A DNA stretch of 15,564 nt from Candidatus Sabulitectum sp. (GTDB taxonomy: Bacteria > Fermentibacterota > Fermentibacteria > Fermentibacterales > Fermentibacteraceae). The notes beneath the pieces were generated by a model. The model did no database searches. It worked only from the letters and a program-made list of their open reading frames with translations, and had not been told where the DNA came from. Positions 7,548-15,381 of this stretch are shown in pieces. Position 1 is the stretch's first letter. The number at the start of each line of letters is the position of its first letter. Location of the stretch: positions 1 through 15,564 of the forward strand of contig JAGLDB010000021.1 in the NCBI GenBank assembly GCA_023145935.1. Reading direction: 5' to 3'. The translations under genes were made by a program, and so were the position numbers.

Positions 7548-8784
7548 CGTCGCGGCCCGGGCCGGTTGATACAGATGTTACAGGAACCCCCACTATTTTT
7601 TCAACAGCAAGTACATACTGCTTGGCTGCCGCTGGAAGGTTTTCCCATTCCGTTTCTCCACGGATATCCTCTGTCCATCCGGAGAATGTCTCATACACAG
7701 GGATCAATTCATCCATGGATCGTCCAGTGGTAAATTTATCGTCCTTGTATCCGGTGCATATCTTAAGCTCGCTGAATCCGCTGAGAACATCGAGAAGTGT
7801 AAGAGTTACAGAAGTACATCCATTTATTCTGGCGGTATAGTTTGCCAGCACTCCATCCAGCCATCCGCATCTGCGCGGCCTTCCAGTTGTTGTTCCAAAC
7901 TCGTGCCCCGCCTGCCTTATCCTTTCGCCGGTGTCATTATCAAGCTCTGTTGGAAAAGGACCGGAACCAACCCTGGTTGTGTAAGCCTTCAGAATTCCAA
8001 CAACATCATCGACCTGCGTGGGCCCGAAGCCAAGGCTGGTGCAGGCTGCCCCTGACACACACTGTCCGCAGGTTACAAAAGGGTAAGAACCGTGATCCGG
8101 ATCCAGAAGAGACCCCTGAGCACCTTCTGCGATCACCAATCCGTCCTCTTTGAGAACCTTGTTGATGAAAAGAGAAACATCATCAGCAAAACCGGCAACT
8201 TTCTCAGTAGCCTCAATGAATTTTTCCACATCGGAATTTAGTTTTTCCACATGGGCAGATCCCAGATTCAATAAACTGATAGTCTCTTCCGTGTGATAAT
8301 CAACAAGAGTTTTGAAAGTTTCCATGTTGAAAACATCTTCAAGACGAATTGCAGTACGCATGTATTTCCGCTCGTAAGTTGGTCCGATACCCCGTCCGGT
8401 GGTTCCGATTCTTCCCTTTGCGAGATCTGTTTCATTCTGCTTCTCAAGCCATCGGTACCCGGGGTGGGTCAGATTGATCTTTCCCGATATCTTTAATCTG
8501 CCCTTGATTGAAATACCATTCCCTTCAAGAGATCTGATCTCTTCGAGAATGGTAACCGGGTCCATTACACAGGCTGAACCGATGATACCCACAACATTCC
8601 TGCGAACAAGACCGGATGGAAGAAGATGAAGGGCAAATTTCCTGCCTTCAGTAACAACGGTGTGTCCTGCATTAGCTCCTCCGCTAAACCTGGCAACAGC
8701 AACAGCTTTTTCTGCCAGGTGATCCACCATTTTACCCTTACCCTCGTCTCCCCACTGAAGGCCAACAACAATACTTACAGGCAT
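7531..8784 (-). CDS. purA: Adenylosuccinate synthetase
   Basis: PurA catalyses the GTP-dependent joining of IMP and aspartate, the first committed step to AMP, in the cytosol. With the ATG at 8784 the protein has 417 residues, near the usual 425-430. The signature GLQWGDEGKGKMVD spans residues 8-21 with catalytic Asp13; GANAGHTV (37-44) carries catalytic His41; later come GTTGRGIGPTYERK, EGAQGSLLDPDHGSYPFVT and GFGPTQVDDVVGILKAYTTRVGSGPFPTE blocks, all family landmarks. The start at 8784 is chosen over an in-frame ATG at 8829 because GGGGAG lies directly upstream and homologues begin just before IVVGLQWGDEG. It begins 2 bp after the engB stop. It is the only purine-synthesis gene here. Confidence 0.97.
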   Translation of the reverse strand: MPVSIVVGLQWGDEGKGKMVDHLAEKAVAVARFSGGANAGHTVVTEGRKFALHLLPSGLVRRNVVGIIGSACVMDPVTILEEIRSLEGNGISIKGRLKISGKINLTHPGYRWLEKQNETDLAKGRIGTTGRGIGPTYERKYMRTAIRLEDVFNMETFKTLVDYHTEETISLLNLGSAHVEKLNSDVEKFIEATEKVAGFADDVSLFINKVLKEDGLVIAEGAQGSLLDPDHGSYPFVTCGQCVSGAACTSLGFGPTQVDDVVGILKAYTTRVGSGPFPTELDNDTGERIRQAGHEFGTTTGRPRRCGWLDGVLANYTARINGCTSVTLTLLDVLSGFSELKICTGYKDDKFTTGRSMDELIPVYETFSGWTEDIRGETEWENLPAAAKQYVLAVEKIVGVPVTSVSTGPGRDDVIWR

Positions 8785-8786
8785 TA

Positions 8787-9371
8787 TCAGCTCCCCGCCG
8801 ATTGAATGGCTGTGGCTGTTGCCAGCCACTTGTAAAGTTCATTGATACCACTGCCGTCAACTGATGAAACGGCAATAACCGGCCCCATTTCTCCAGCGAT
8901 CCGTACAGACTGAGCCAGTTTACCTCTCTTCAGTTTGTCACTTTTTGTAAGAGCAATAATGTAGGGTTTGCCACCCTCCATAAGGAATCTGGCCATGGAT
9001 AGATCTTTTTCAAGGCTGGGATGCCGGCAGTCAACAAGAAGAATTGATCCCCGGAGAGGTTGTCTTTCCCGAAGATACCCGCCTATCCAGCCGATCCATT
9101 GTTTGCGCAGCCTTTCCGGAGCCTTGGCATAACCGTACCCCGGAAGATCTGCTATATAAAAATTTCTACTGGTAGTATAGATGTTTATGTACTGGGTACA
9201 ACCTGGTCTTGAGCTGGTTCTGGCAACCTTTCTTCCGTTGTTCAGTTTGTTGATAAGAGAGGATTTACCTACATTTGACCGGCCAATGAATGCTATCTCC
9301 GGCAGGCCGTCATCAGGCAGACCTGTTTTTCCGGGACAACTTTTCAGAAACTGGATCTGCAGCTTTGCCAA
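8787..9371 (-). CDS. engB: Ribosome biogenesis GTPase EngB/YsxC/YihA
   Basis: EngB is a small TrmE-Era-like GTPase needed for large ribosomal subunit maturation. The 194-residue length is typical. G1 is GRSNVGKSS (30-38), the G2 region RTSSRPGCTQ (51-60) carries the usual Thr, G3 is DLPGYGYA (75-82) and G4 is TKSDK (142-146); AVSSVDGSGI near the C-terminus fits G5. The start is TTG at 9371, one base after the clpX stop, with GGAAG about 9 bases upstream inside clpX; no other start in this frame lies close to the conserved GLPEIAFIGRS block. The position between clpX and purA places ribosome assembly alongside protein quality control. Identity is firm. Confidence 0.96.
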   Translation of the reverse strand: MAKLQIQFLKSCPGKTGLPDDGLPEIAFIGRSNVGKSSLINKLNNGRKVARTSSRPGCTQYINIYTTSRNFYIADLPGYGYAKAPERLRKQWIGWIGGYLRERQPLRGSILLVDCRHPSLEKDLSMARFLMEGGKPYIIALTKSDKLKRGKLAQSVRIAGEMGPVIAVSSVDGSGINELYKWLATATAIQSAGS

Positions 9372-9372
9372 A

Positions 9373-10623
9373 TCAAACAGCTTCCTTCTGGTTATCCAGC
9401 AAAATCATTTCCGGTGCCTTCCCGTCTGAAATGCATTCCTCATCAACGATCAGTTTATCGGGAGGCTGCTTCTCGGAAGGAATTCTGTACATGGGATCAA
9501 GAAGAATACGCTCCACAATTGACCTTAGTCCCCTGGCGCCACTCTGGCTTTTCTTTGCTTCTTTTGCGATTGCAAGAAGAGCATCATCTGTGATCTGCAG
9601 GTCAACACCCTCCAGGTTGAACATGTATCTGTACTGCTTCACAAGAGCATTCTTCGGCTGAGTAAGAACATGGATCAGATCCTTCTCGGAAAGATCATCA
9701 AGGGTTACCAGTATTGGAAGGCGCCCCACAAGTTCGGGAATCAGACCGTAGTGCACCAGATCGTGAGATTCGATCTTCTTGAGAATGCTTGATCCTTCCA
9801 GTTCTTCCTCGTTGCTGAAGTCAGCATTGAACCCCAGCGATGACTGACTGACTCTCTTTGAAACGATCTTCTCTATGCCGTGAAATGCCCCGCCGCAGAT
9901 AAACAGAATATTGGTTGTATCAATCTGTATGTGATCCTGATACGGGTGCTTACGACCACCGCCCGGTGGCACTCCGGCAATAGTACCCTCGATCATCTTC
10001 AGCAGTGCCTGCTGAACACCTTCACCTGAGACATCTCTTGTAATTGAAGAATTCTCTGATTTTCTTGCTATCTTATCAATCTCATCGATATAGATTATTC
10101 CATGCTGAGCAAGTTCAACATCCATATCTGTTACCTGAAGCAACCGGAGAAGAATATTTTCCACATCTTCTCCCACATACCCTGCCTCGGTAAGAGTTGT
10201 TGCATCGGCAATGGCAAATGGCACATCCAGGATCTTCGCGAGAGTCCTGGCCAACAGGGTTTTACCAACTCCTGTAGGTCCAAGAAGAATGACATTGCTC
10301 TTCTCCAGCTCTACAGATGCTGTGCTGTCATGCTTGCTCTGAAGTCTTCTGTAGTGATTGTACACAGCAACAGAAAGTACTTTTTTCGCCTCTTCCTGAC
10401 CCACCACATACTGATCAAGTTTTTCCTTTATCTCCATGGGTGCAGGAAGATCTTTATTAAGGAAAGAAGGTTTATCCAAACTCTTATTCTCGCCGGTCTC
10501 CTCTACGATCTCGTGACAGTAGCGTACACAATCGTCACAGATAAACACACCGGGTCCCTGAATAAGTTGCTTTACCTCTGCTGCAGGTCTGTTACAAAAT
10601 GAACATCGGTTTTCTTTGGGCAT
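9373..10623 (-). CDS. clpX: ATP-dependent Clp protease ATP-binding subunit ClpX
   Basis: ClpX is the hexameric AAA+ unfoldase that feeds substrates to ClpP. The protein has 416 residues. The N-terminal zinc-binding domain has Cys7, Cys10, Cys29 and Cys32 (CSFC...CDDC). Walker A GPTGVGKT is at 115-122, pore loop 1 GYVG at 148-151, Walker [10 protein letters not shown] at 176-184, and the RKH loop GGGRKHP at 221-227. The ClpP-binding loop reads SSLGF (261-265), so Leu replaces the common Ile of the IGF motif, a conservative change known in other bacteria. The ATG at 10623 follows the clpP stop by 2 bp. The clpP-clpX order after tig is the standard bacterial arrangement. Confidence 0.97.
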   Translation of the reverse strand: MPKENRCSFCNRPAAEVKQLIQGPGVFICDDCVRYCHEIVEETGENKSLDKPSFLNKDLPAPMEIKEKLDQYVVGQEEAKKVLSVAVYNHYRRLQSKHDSTASVELEKSNVILLGPTGVGKTLLARTLAKILDVPFAIADATTLTEAGYVGEDVENILLRLLQVTDMDVELAQHGIIYIDEIDKIARKSENSSITRDVSGEGVQQALLKMIEGTIAGVPPGGGRKHPYQDHIQIDTTNILFICGGAFHGIEKIVSKRVSQSSLGFNADFSNEEELEGSSILKKIESHDLVHYGLIPELVGRLPILVTLDDLSEKDLIHVLTQPKNALVKQYRYMFNLEGVDLQITDDALLAIAKEAKKSQSGARGLRSIVERILLDPMYRIPSEKQPPDKLIVDEECISDGKAPEMILLDNQKEAV

Positions 10624-10625
10624 TT

Positions 10626-11210
10626 TCAGTCTCGATTCGTCAAAATATTGTCTATTAACCCGTAATCCAGAGCTTCCTGTGCATCCATCCAGAAATTGCG
10701 ATCACTATCGGCATTGATCCTCTCAATTTCCTGTCCGGTGTGATAAGCAAGGATCTTATCCATCTGGTTTCGAATTTTCAGTATCTCTCTTGCCTCGATC
10801 TGGATATCAGCAGACTGTCCCATGGCACCACCGCTTGGCTGGTGTATCATGACTCTGGCATGGGGCAGGATGCTTCTTTTACCCTTGGCTCCTGCTGCCA
10901 GAAGAACAGAGGCCATTGATGCAGCACTTCCCATGCAGAAGGTGGAAATGTCCGGTTTGATGAATTCCATTGTGTCATAAATAGCAAGCCCTGCAGATAC
11001 AGAGCCCCCGGGGCTGTGAATGTACATGTTGATATCACGCTTCGTATCCTGGCCCTCCAGAAAAAGAAGCTGAGCAACAACAACACTGGCAGTCTGGGCA
11101 GTGATAACGTCAGCGATGAAGATAATACGATCCTTAAGGAGCCTGGAGTAAATATCGTATGACCTCTCGGAATTACCTTCCTTTTCCACTACAAAGGGAA
11201 TTACAGGCAT
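10626..11210 (-). CDS. clpP: ATP-dependent Clp protease proteolytic subunit ClpP
   Basis: ClpP is the self-compartmentalised serine peptidase that degrades proteins delivered by ClpX. The 194 residues match the usual length. The catalytic triad is visible: Ser98 in GSAASMA (94-100), His123 in MIHQPSGG (121-128) and Asp170 in the ADSDRNFWM segment; [16 protein letters not shown] (66-81) is the oxyanion and core region. The ATG at 11210 shares one base with the trigger factor stop (TAATG), implying translational coupling. There is no long propeptide. Identity is certain. Confidence 0.97.
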   Translation of the reverse strand: MPVIPFVVEKEGNSERSYDIYSRLLKDRIIFIADVITAQTASVVVAQLLFLEGQDTKRDINMYIHSPGGSVSAGLAIYDTMEFIKPDISTFCMGSAASMASVLLAAGAKGKRSILPHARVMIHQPSGGAMGQSADIQIEAREILKIRNQMDKILAYHTGQEIERINADSDRNFWMDAQEALDYGLIDNILTNRD

Positions 11211-12475
11211 TACTCTTCTCCTTCTTTACTAACCTCTGCTTCTGAAGGATCCACTGAAACCCATTTCCAGGGAACGGTTACAGGTTCAACTTCGTTCTCA
11301 TCCTGTTTCTTTTCTTCAACTACTGCTGAATCCAATACAAACTCCAGGGCCTTATCGTTCCTGCTCCTGTCAAGATAAGAAGACCTGCTGTCTCCATGGG
11401 CAACAGCTTTGTCAATGTCGTCTTCAGATATCTCAAGACTTTCCTGTATGGCTATCTCGCGAAGAATAAGGAACTCTCTCACTTTTCTTTCTGCCATTTC
11501 TGCAGCAGCTTTTCTTGTCTCTTCAGTGGAATCGCCGTCTTCAATGCTGCTGACATAATTACTGGTGAGGTTCTCAACCATAAACTTAGGCACATCAAAA
11601 ACATTGCGGTCAAGCATATGATCTATTGCCTGTCTCTCTGAAAAGCTTTTCATCTCGGAATCAAATCTTGTGTTAACATCATCCATGAGCTTCTGCTGGA
11701 ATTCTTCCATTGTTTTGAATCCACCTGCTTTTGAAGCAAACTCATCATCCAGGTCAGGCAGGGAATGTACCCTGACTTCTTTTACCGTGAATGTGTGTAC
11801 AGGACCTTTGAGACCTGGATCATCTCCCTTTTCCACCTTCATCTGCATGGTAAAAGCATCACCGGCTTTTACACCGGTTATAATCTCATCAAATCCAGGG
11901 CCCATATCGTTCTGCCCTATAACAGCAGTTAACACCTTGGGGTCTGCCCCTTCTTCTCCTTCTGGATCAGGGTACTGAAGAGCAACAAAATCCCCGTGGA
12001 AAGAAGGTTGATCTGTGTCATCAAAAACAACGAACTGACTGCGGATATGTTCAATTGTTTCCTCTACTGCTTTTTCTCTGCTGTATGCAGGTACAGTGAG
12101 CTTAATTTCCTTGTAGTCCACAGGTTCCGGTGTTAGAAATATGTGGAAGGTGGTTGTGTAGACATAGTCTTCACCCTCTACCGGCAGAACGCCCTCAAAT
12201 TCAGGATCGGTATCTGAAAGCACCCAGTCGAATTCATCGAACAGATTTTCAGAAAGCTGCTTGTGGGCAGCCTCTGCAACCTCTGAAAGAATTATGTTGC
12301 CGAATCTCTTTTCAATAATACTGTCTGGAACATGCCCGGGACGAAAACCCTTGATGCTCACCTCTTTGGATATGTCTTTTTTTACTTTCCTGAAAACTTT
12401 CTTAAGCTCAGCAGCATCCATAGTAAACTGGATAACTCTTTTGTTTCCATCTTCTTTTATCAGTTCGTAGGCCAT
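11210..12475 (-). CDS. tig: Trigger factor, ribosome-associated chaperone and peptidyl-prolyl isomerase
   Basis: Trigger factor binds the ribosomal exit tunnel and shields nascent chains. From the ATG at 12475 the protein has 421 residues. The ribosome-binding signature GFRPGHVP is at 43-50, a slightly altered form of GFRxGKVP. A FKBP-type PPIase domain follows around residues 150-235 (with [16 protein letters not shown]), then a helical C-terminal chaperone domain and an acidic tail. An in-frame ATG at 12574 would add 33 residues unlike the family, while 12475 has AAGAGG at good spacing, so 12475 is preferred. It is the first gene of the long operon, behind the promoter at 12607-12636 and a leader of about 125 bases. 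Confidence 0.95.
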   Translation of the reverse strand: MAYELIKEDGNKRVIQFTMDAAELKKVFRKVKKDISKEVSIKGFRPGHVPDSIIEKRFGNIILSEVAEAAHKQLSENLFDEFDWVLSDTDPEFEGVLPVEGEDYVYTTTFHIFLTPEPVDYKEIKLTVPAYSREKAVEETIEHIRSQFVVFDDTDQPSFHGDFVALQYPDPEGEEGADPKVLTAVIGQNDMGPGFDEIITGVKAGDAFTMQMKVEKGDDPGLKGPVHTFTVKEVRVHSLPDLDDEFASKAGGFKTMEEFQQKLMDDVNTRFDSEMKSFSERQAIDHMLDRNVFDVPKFMVENLTSNYVSSIEDGDSTEETRKAAAEMAERKVREFLILREIAIQESLEISEDDIDKAVAHGDSRSSYLDRSRNDKALEFVLDSAVVEEKKQDENEVEPVTVPWKWVSVDPSEAEVSKEGEE

Positions 12476-12514
12476 TCTTTCCTCTTTTTCTGTGCTGTTA
12501 CGAAAACGCAACAA

Positions 12515-12528
12515 AGCCGTTACCGGCT
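12515..12528 (-). promoter_or_regulatory. Small hairpin with a GTAA tetraloop in the tig leader
   Basis: On the transcribed strand AGCCG-GTAA-CGGCT forms a five-pair stem with a GNRA-type tetraloop, about 40 bases before the tig ATG. There is no U-run, so it is not an intrinsic terminator. It lies in the leader predicted from the promoter at 12607-12636. A role in mRNA stability or translation is only a possibility. Confidence 0.35.
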
Positions 12529-12606
12529 GCAAAATACGCAACCAGTTGTTCGACATGCAATTACATGCTCCCATAGCGGGAAATCAAATACCAACTTCAG
12601 CGCAGT

Positions 12607-12636
12607 ATTATGCTTTAATTCTCTTCAATTTGCCAA
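12607..12636 (-). promoter_or_regulatory. Putative sigma-70-type promoter of the tig-clpP-clpX operon
   Basis: On the minus strand TTGGCA (12631-12636; 4 of 6 to the -35 consensus) and CATAAT (12607-12612; 5 of 6 to the -10 consensus) are 18 bases apart. They lie in the 178-bp gap between cpoB and tig, the largest gap upstream of the whole minus-strand run down to 2426. Initiation would be near 12600. No heat-shock inverted repeat of the CIRCE type was seen nearby. Confidence 0.5.
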
Positions 12637-12653
12637 GCGATCAGGTTTGAAGC

Positions 12654-13319
12654 TTAATCCCCGTCTCTTCTACCTGCTATAAGACGAGCTTCCTCACTGT
12701 TCGGATAGCTTTCAAGAATCAGTGTCTCAAGCCTGTGCATCTCTGCGGTGGCAGAATTTGCACTGTAGATCGCAGCAGCTCTTGCAAGTGCCGGAGCCGC
12801 CTTCTCTGAAGATGGATATTTGTAGTAAACAGCTGCCAATTCTTCAATTGCTCTGTGAGTCTCGCCAAGGCTCTGATGGCAGAGCGCCAGATAGTAAAGG
12901 GCATCGTCGGCAACATCCGCATCAGGACTTCCCATTGCAACCTCGAAAAAACCTTCAGCTGCCACAGAATAACCACCCTGTTGATACTGTCTGAACGCCT
13001 CATTATAAGCTGTCTGTACACTGGCAGATGCAGCAGTTGCTCCGGAGGTTCCTCTTGTGTTCAGCATTCTCTCCAGCTGGTCAGCCAGTTCAAGAAGATT
13101 TTGTGTCTGATCTCCGCCTCTCATGCCTGCTTGAGCCTGTATTGCCCGAAGAAGAACCTCGTTCTGCTCCGAGACTTCTTTCAGAGAATCAAGCGTGAAA
13201 GTAATCTGTTCAGTTCGTACATCAATATCTTCAACTCTTCCGGGAGAATGCACCCACTGACCACCCCAGCAACCGGTCAGCAGAAGAAGTGCCGTTACCG
13301 GCAGCATAAGAATTTTCAT
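12654..13319 (-). CDS. cpoB: CpoB/YbgF-like Tol-Pal cell division coordinator with TPR repeats
   Basis: In E. coli CpoB is periplasmic and links the Tol-Pal system to peptidoglycan synthesis during constriction. This 221-residue version has a lipoprotein signal (MKILMLPVTALLLLTGC, lipidated Cys17), unlike soluble E. coli CpoB; lipidated forms are known elsewhere. A predicted coiled coil rich in Glu, Gln and Leu lies at about 32-90, then a Ser/Ala/Thr-rich linker, then TPR-like repeats from about 103 (AYNEAFRQYQQGGYSVAAEGF, then DDALYYLALCHQSLGETHRAIEEL) to the end. GGAG six bases before the ATG lies inside the end of pal, and the gap to pal is 3 bp. The conserved tolB-pal-cpoB order supports the call. 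Confidence 0.88.
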   Translation of the reverse strand: MKILMLPVTALLLLTGCWGGQWVHSPGRVEDIDVRTEQITFTLDSLKEVSEQNEVLLRAIQAQAGMRGGDQTQNLLELADQLERMLNTRGTSGATAASASVQTAYNEAFRQYQQGGYSVAAEGFFEVAMGSPDADVADDALYYLALCHQSLGETHRAIEELAAVYYKYPSSEKAAPALARAAAIYSANSATAEMHRLETLILESYPNSEEARLIAGRRDGD

Positions 13320-13322
13320 TTG

Positions 13323-13853
13323 TTACTCCGGCAGAACGCGCAGATGAACGCGTCTGTTCTGAGAAAGTGCCCAGTCGTCGTCACCGGAAACGAATGGTCG
13401 TTCCTTTCCATAGCTGACAGTCTCAATTCTGGATGAGGGTATTCCGTAATTAGACAGATAATCGTATACAGACTGGGCTCTTCTTTCTCCCAGAGCAAGA
13501 TTATAGTCTACCGTTCCCCTTGCATCACAGTGGCCTTCAAGCAGCAGTCTAAAGCCCTGATTATTCAGTACATAGTCTGCGTCAGTCATAAGGGCCTGAA
13601 GCATCTCGGGTGAAAGGTCCTCAGAATTGTAGTCAAAAAAGACATCGTTCAGCACCAGCTGATGATCAGCGAGCTGGTCAGCATAGGTTACAACTGTATC
13701 GTCCACCCAAACACCTACATTGAGGGTATCATCATTAATAAATGCAAGAGAATCAGGGTCAGTATCCGGATCATCAGTAACATCATCAGGTCTGCAACCG
13801 GTGCCAGCACCGACTATCAGACAACACATTAAGAATAGTGCAGCTTTCTTCAT
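13323..13853 (-). CDS. pal: Peptidoglycan-associated lipoprotein Pal
   Basis: Pal anchors the outer membrane to peptidoglycan and partners TolB. From the ATG at 13853, which has a perfect AGGAGG, the protein has 176 residues. The signal peptide ends in GTGC with lipidated Cys20; the -3 residue is Gly rather than the usual Leu/Val/Ala. An Asp-rich linker (DDVTDDPDTDPD, 23-34) follows. The OmpA-like domain spans about 68-175: VFFDYNSEDLSP (71-82), the peptidoglycan-binding EGHCDARGTVDYNLALGERR (106-125) and ENRRV-like SQNRRVHLRV. An open frame continues upstream to 14093 across the inverted-repeat element, but lacks a signal and family resemblance, so that extension is not accepted. It lies 20 bp downstream of the element. 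Confidence 0.95.
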   Translation of the reverse strand: MKKAALFLMCCLIVGAGTGCRPDDVTDDPDTDPDSLAFINDDTLNVGVWVDDTVVTYADQLADHQLVLNDVFFDYNSEDLSPEMLQALMTDADYVLNNQGFRLLLEGHCDARGTVDYNLALGERRAQSVYDYLSNYGIPSSRIETVSYGKERPFVSGDDDWALSQNRRVHLRVLPE

Positions 13854-13873
13854 TGGATTCCTCCTGGAATGAT

Positions 13874-14084
13874 CTAGTACCCTGTCAGGTACTAAGTGTC
13901 GATGTAATGCGCCGCTATCCTGAGTCTCGGCAAGGCACTGATTTATGCGCATAGCACCGCTATGTGATTGAATCAGTAACACGGCCGAGGCTCTGGAGAG
14001 CCACTTGACCCTAACAGAGTGCGTCCCGAGCGGTAGCACGGAGAGCCAGCAGGACACGACAGCTATTGCTTGACAGGGTACTAG
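13874..14084. mobile_element. 211-bp non-coding element with perfect 14-bp terminal inverted repeats (MITE-like or structured repeat)
   Basis: CTAGTACCCTGTCA (13874-13887) is the exact reverse complement of TGACAGGGTACTAG (14071-14084). The inside is rich in nested inverted repeats: CATAGC-ACC-GCTATG (13950-13964); ACTGATT/AATCAGT (13937-13943 and 13971-13977); GAG-T-CTCGGC with GCCGAG-G-CTC (13922-13931 and 13984-13993); and GGCTCT-GG-AGAGCC (13989-14002). The first three are nested into one long imperfect hairpin. It holds no credible gene. Both ends are CTAG, which may be part of the repeat or a 4-bp target duplication flanking TACCCTGTCA ends. It splits tolB from pal, which are usually nearly adjacent. 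A miniature transposable element or a dispersed structured repeat is most likely; a structured regulatory RNA in the tolB-pal message is the alternative. No autonomous partner transposase was seen. Confidence 0.7.
13875..13894. repeat. Local hairpin at the pal-side end of the element
   Basis: TAGTACC (13875-13881) and GGTACTA (13888-13894) form a 7-bp stem with a 6-base loop at the pal-proximal end. TAGTACC is also part of the 14-bp terminal repeat, so its pairing here competes with pairing to the far end at 14071-14084. In the message this hairpin would end about 10 bases before the pal ribosome binding site. Confidence 0.6.
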
Positions 14085-15250
14085 GGTGACCATGTTGCGC
14101 AGTAGCTCTCACTGCCATGGGACAACCTGTAAACTGTCAATTTATTTAGTTCAAGAAGATAAATAGATCTTACCCCATCCCTGTCACTTGAGAAAGCAAG
14201 ATGGCCACCAGTGGGGGACCAGACCGGATCTTCATTAAGAGATCCTTCAGCAGTGACCTGTCTTACATCAGTTCCATCTGTATTCATAACAAAAATATGA
14301 AAATTGCCATTTGATCTGGCACAATATGCAATCCTATCACCTGTAGGAGACCATGATGGACTGTCGCAGTAACCATGGGCAAAGCCGGCTCTTTCCGCAG
14401 TCCCCCCGGCTGAATCCATTATGTAAAGCTGAGGGTAACCTACTCTGTCACTGGTCAGAATCATCTGCTGACCGGTGGGTGAGAACGAGGCAGATGTTTC
14501 AATTGAACCTCTGGCGGTAAGTCGCTGAACATCCCCCAGAGCAGTATCAAACCGATGTATATCTGAATTACCGCTTAAGCTTCTGGTAAAAGCAATGTAT
14601 CTTGAATCAGGAGTCCAGGCAGGAGAAGTGTTCAATCCGCCTGTAATGATTCTCCGTGCAGAGGAATTTTCAAAAGAATAGAGATAAAGCTCTCCCAGAC
14701 CGTTCCGGTAAGAAGTGAAAGCTATGTCTTCCCCGTCAGGGCTCCAGGCCGGAGTGGTAATAACCTCACCATCACTGATAAGTACCTGGGGATCCCGTGA
14801 GTCAAGCGACTGCACCATTAAAGAGTAAACGCCGTCACGCCTTGAAATGTATGCTACACCGGTAGAAGCAATTCCCTGCTCTCCGGAAAGCAGATATACG
14901 AACTCATCTGCAAATCTGTGGATAAGAGGTTCCCAGGATGAACCTGAGTATTCTTTCTTAAGAAGCATCTCACCTTCGGAACCGGCAACATCCACAGATA
15001 AAGTGTAGTCCCCTCTTGCTCCAGTAAGAACACATCGGGCATGGGCATAACCCTCACCCCTGTCCGCTGTTTCAAGTATGCCGGAAAAATCAATGTCAAA
15101 TTTCAGCTGGTCAAGTGCATCTGAAGCGTCTCTGCATCCTTCAAGTTCAACAGATACAGGAATACACTCATTCCCCACCGGAGTCATCTGCATGAATTCG
15201 GAAGAAAAAGCACTGAATACCAGAATCAGTCCAACCACCAGATACTTCAT
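14081..15250 (-). CDS. tolB: Tol-Pal system protein TolB
   Basis: TolB is the periplasmic component of the Tol-Pal system that binds Pal and helps keep the outer membrane attached during division. The 389-residue protein has a signal peptide (MKYLVVGLILVFSAFSSEFM), a smaller N-terminal alpha/beta domain (about 20-125) and a beta-propeller whose blades carry the WSPDG signature: PAWSPDGEDIAFTS (167-180), AWTPDSRYIAFTRS (211-224), SFSPTGQQMILTSDR (255-269), SWSPTGDRIAYC (299-310) and VWSPTGGHLAFSSDRDG (343-359). The last residues are CATWSP, at the place where TolB proteins normally end. The stop TAG (14081-14083) lies within the terminal repeat of the adjacent element, so the final residues may have been altered by its insertion. 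TolQ, TolR and TolA genes are absent from the visible neighbourhood. Confidence 0.93.
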   Translation of the reverse strand: MKYLVVGLILVFSAFSSEFMQMTPVGNECIPVSVELEGCRDASDALDQLKFDIDFSGILETADRGEGYAHARCVLTGARGDYTLSVDVAGSEGEMLLKKEYSGSSWEPLIHRFADEFVYLLSGEQGIASTGVAYISRRDGVYSLMVQSLDSRDPQVLISDGEVITTPAWSPDGEDIAFTSYRNGLGELYLYSFENSSARRIITGGLNTSPAWTPDSRYIAFTRSLSGNSDIHRFDTALGDVQRLTARGSIETSASFSPTGQQMILTSDRVGYPQLYIMDSAGGTAERAGFAHGYCDSPSWSPTGDRIAYCARSNGNFHIFVMNTDGTDVRQVTAEGSLNEDPVWSPTGGHLAFSSDRDGVRSIYLLELNKLTVYRLSHGSESYCATWSP

Positions 15251-15381
15251 TGAACACCACTCTTTCGCTTTCCTGAAAAGACTACCTGTATGGCTACTAT
15301 ACTATTCCAAGGCACAAAATTGTTCCATTTCTAAAATGATCCTACCTGGTTAAGTGGAATCACAGTCAGGAAGCTTCTCTT
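15251..15381 (-). promoter_or_regulatory. Intergenic region upstream of tolB with a weak promoter candidate
   Basis: This 131-bp gap between the peptidase stop and the tolB ATG is AT-rich in its middle. A weak minus-strand promoter could be ATGGAA (15323-15328) and TAGTAT (15299-15304), 18 bases apart; TATAGT (15296-15301) is an alternative -10 without a good -35. A GAGTGG stretch precedes the tolB ATG. No intrinsic terminator for the peptidase gene was found; the GAAGCTTC palindrome near 15370 has no T-run. Confidence 0.25.

Noticed and set aside
8785..8829. Longer purA start at 8829
   Set aside because: It adds 15 residues not seen in the family and overlaps engB; the ATG at 8784 has GGGGAG directly upstream and fits the conserved N-terminus.
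12476..12574. Longer tig start at 12574
   Set aside because: The extra 33 residues do not look like trigger factor and span the leader hairpin; the ATG at 12475 has a good ribosome binding site.
13895..14070. tRNA or known small RNA inside the inverted-repeat element
   Set aside because: No cloverleaf, T-loop motif or recognisable riboswitch core was found; the hairpins are nested simple inverted repeats.
13854..14093. N-terminal extension of Pal by 80 residues starting in the tolB tail
   Set aside because: The frame is open only because it runs through the inverted-repeat element; it has no family resemblance, and Pal has its own AGGAGG, ATG and lipoprotein signal at 13853.
15366..15376. 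Palindrome GAAGCTTC as a terminator of the peptidase gene
   Set aside because: The stem is too short, has no loop and no following T-run on the transcribed strand.
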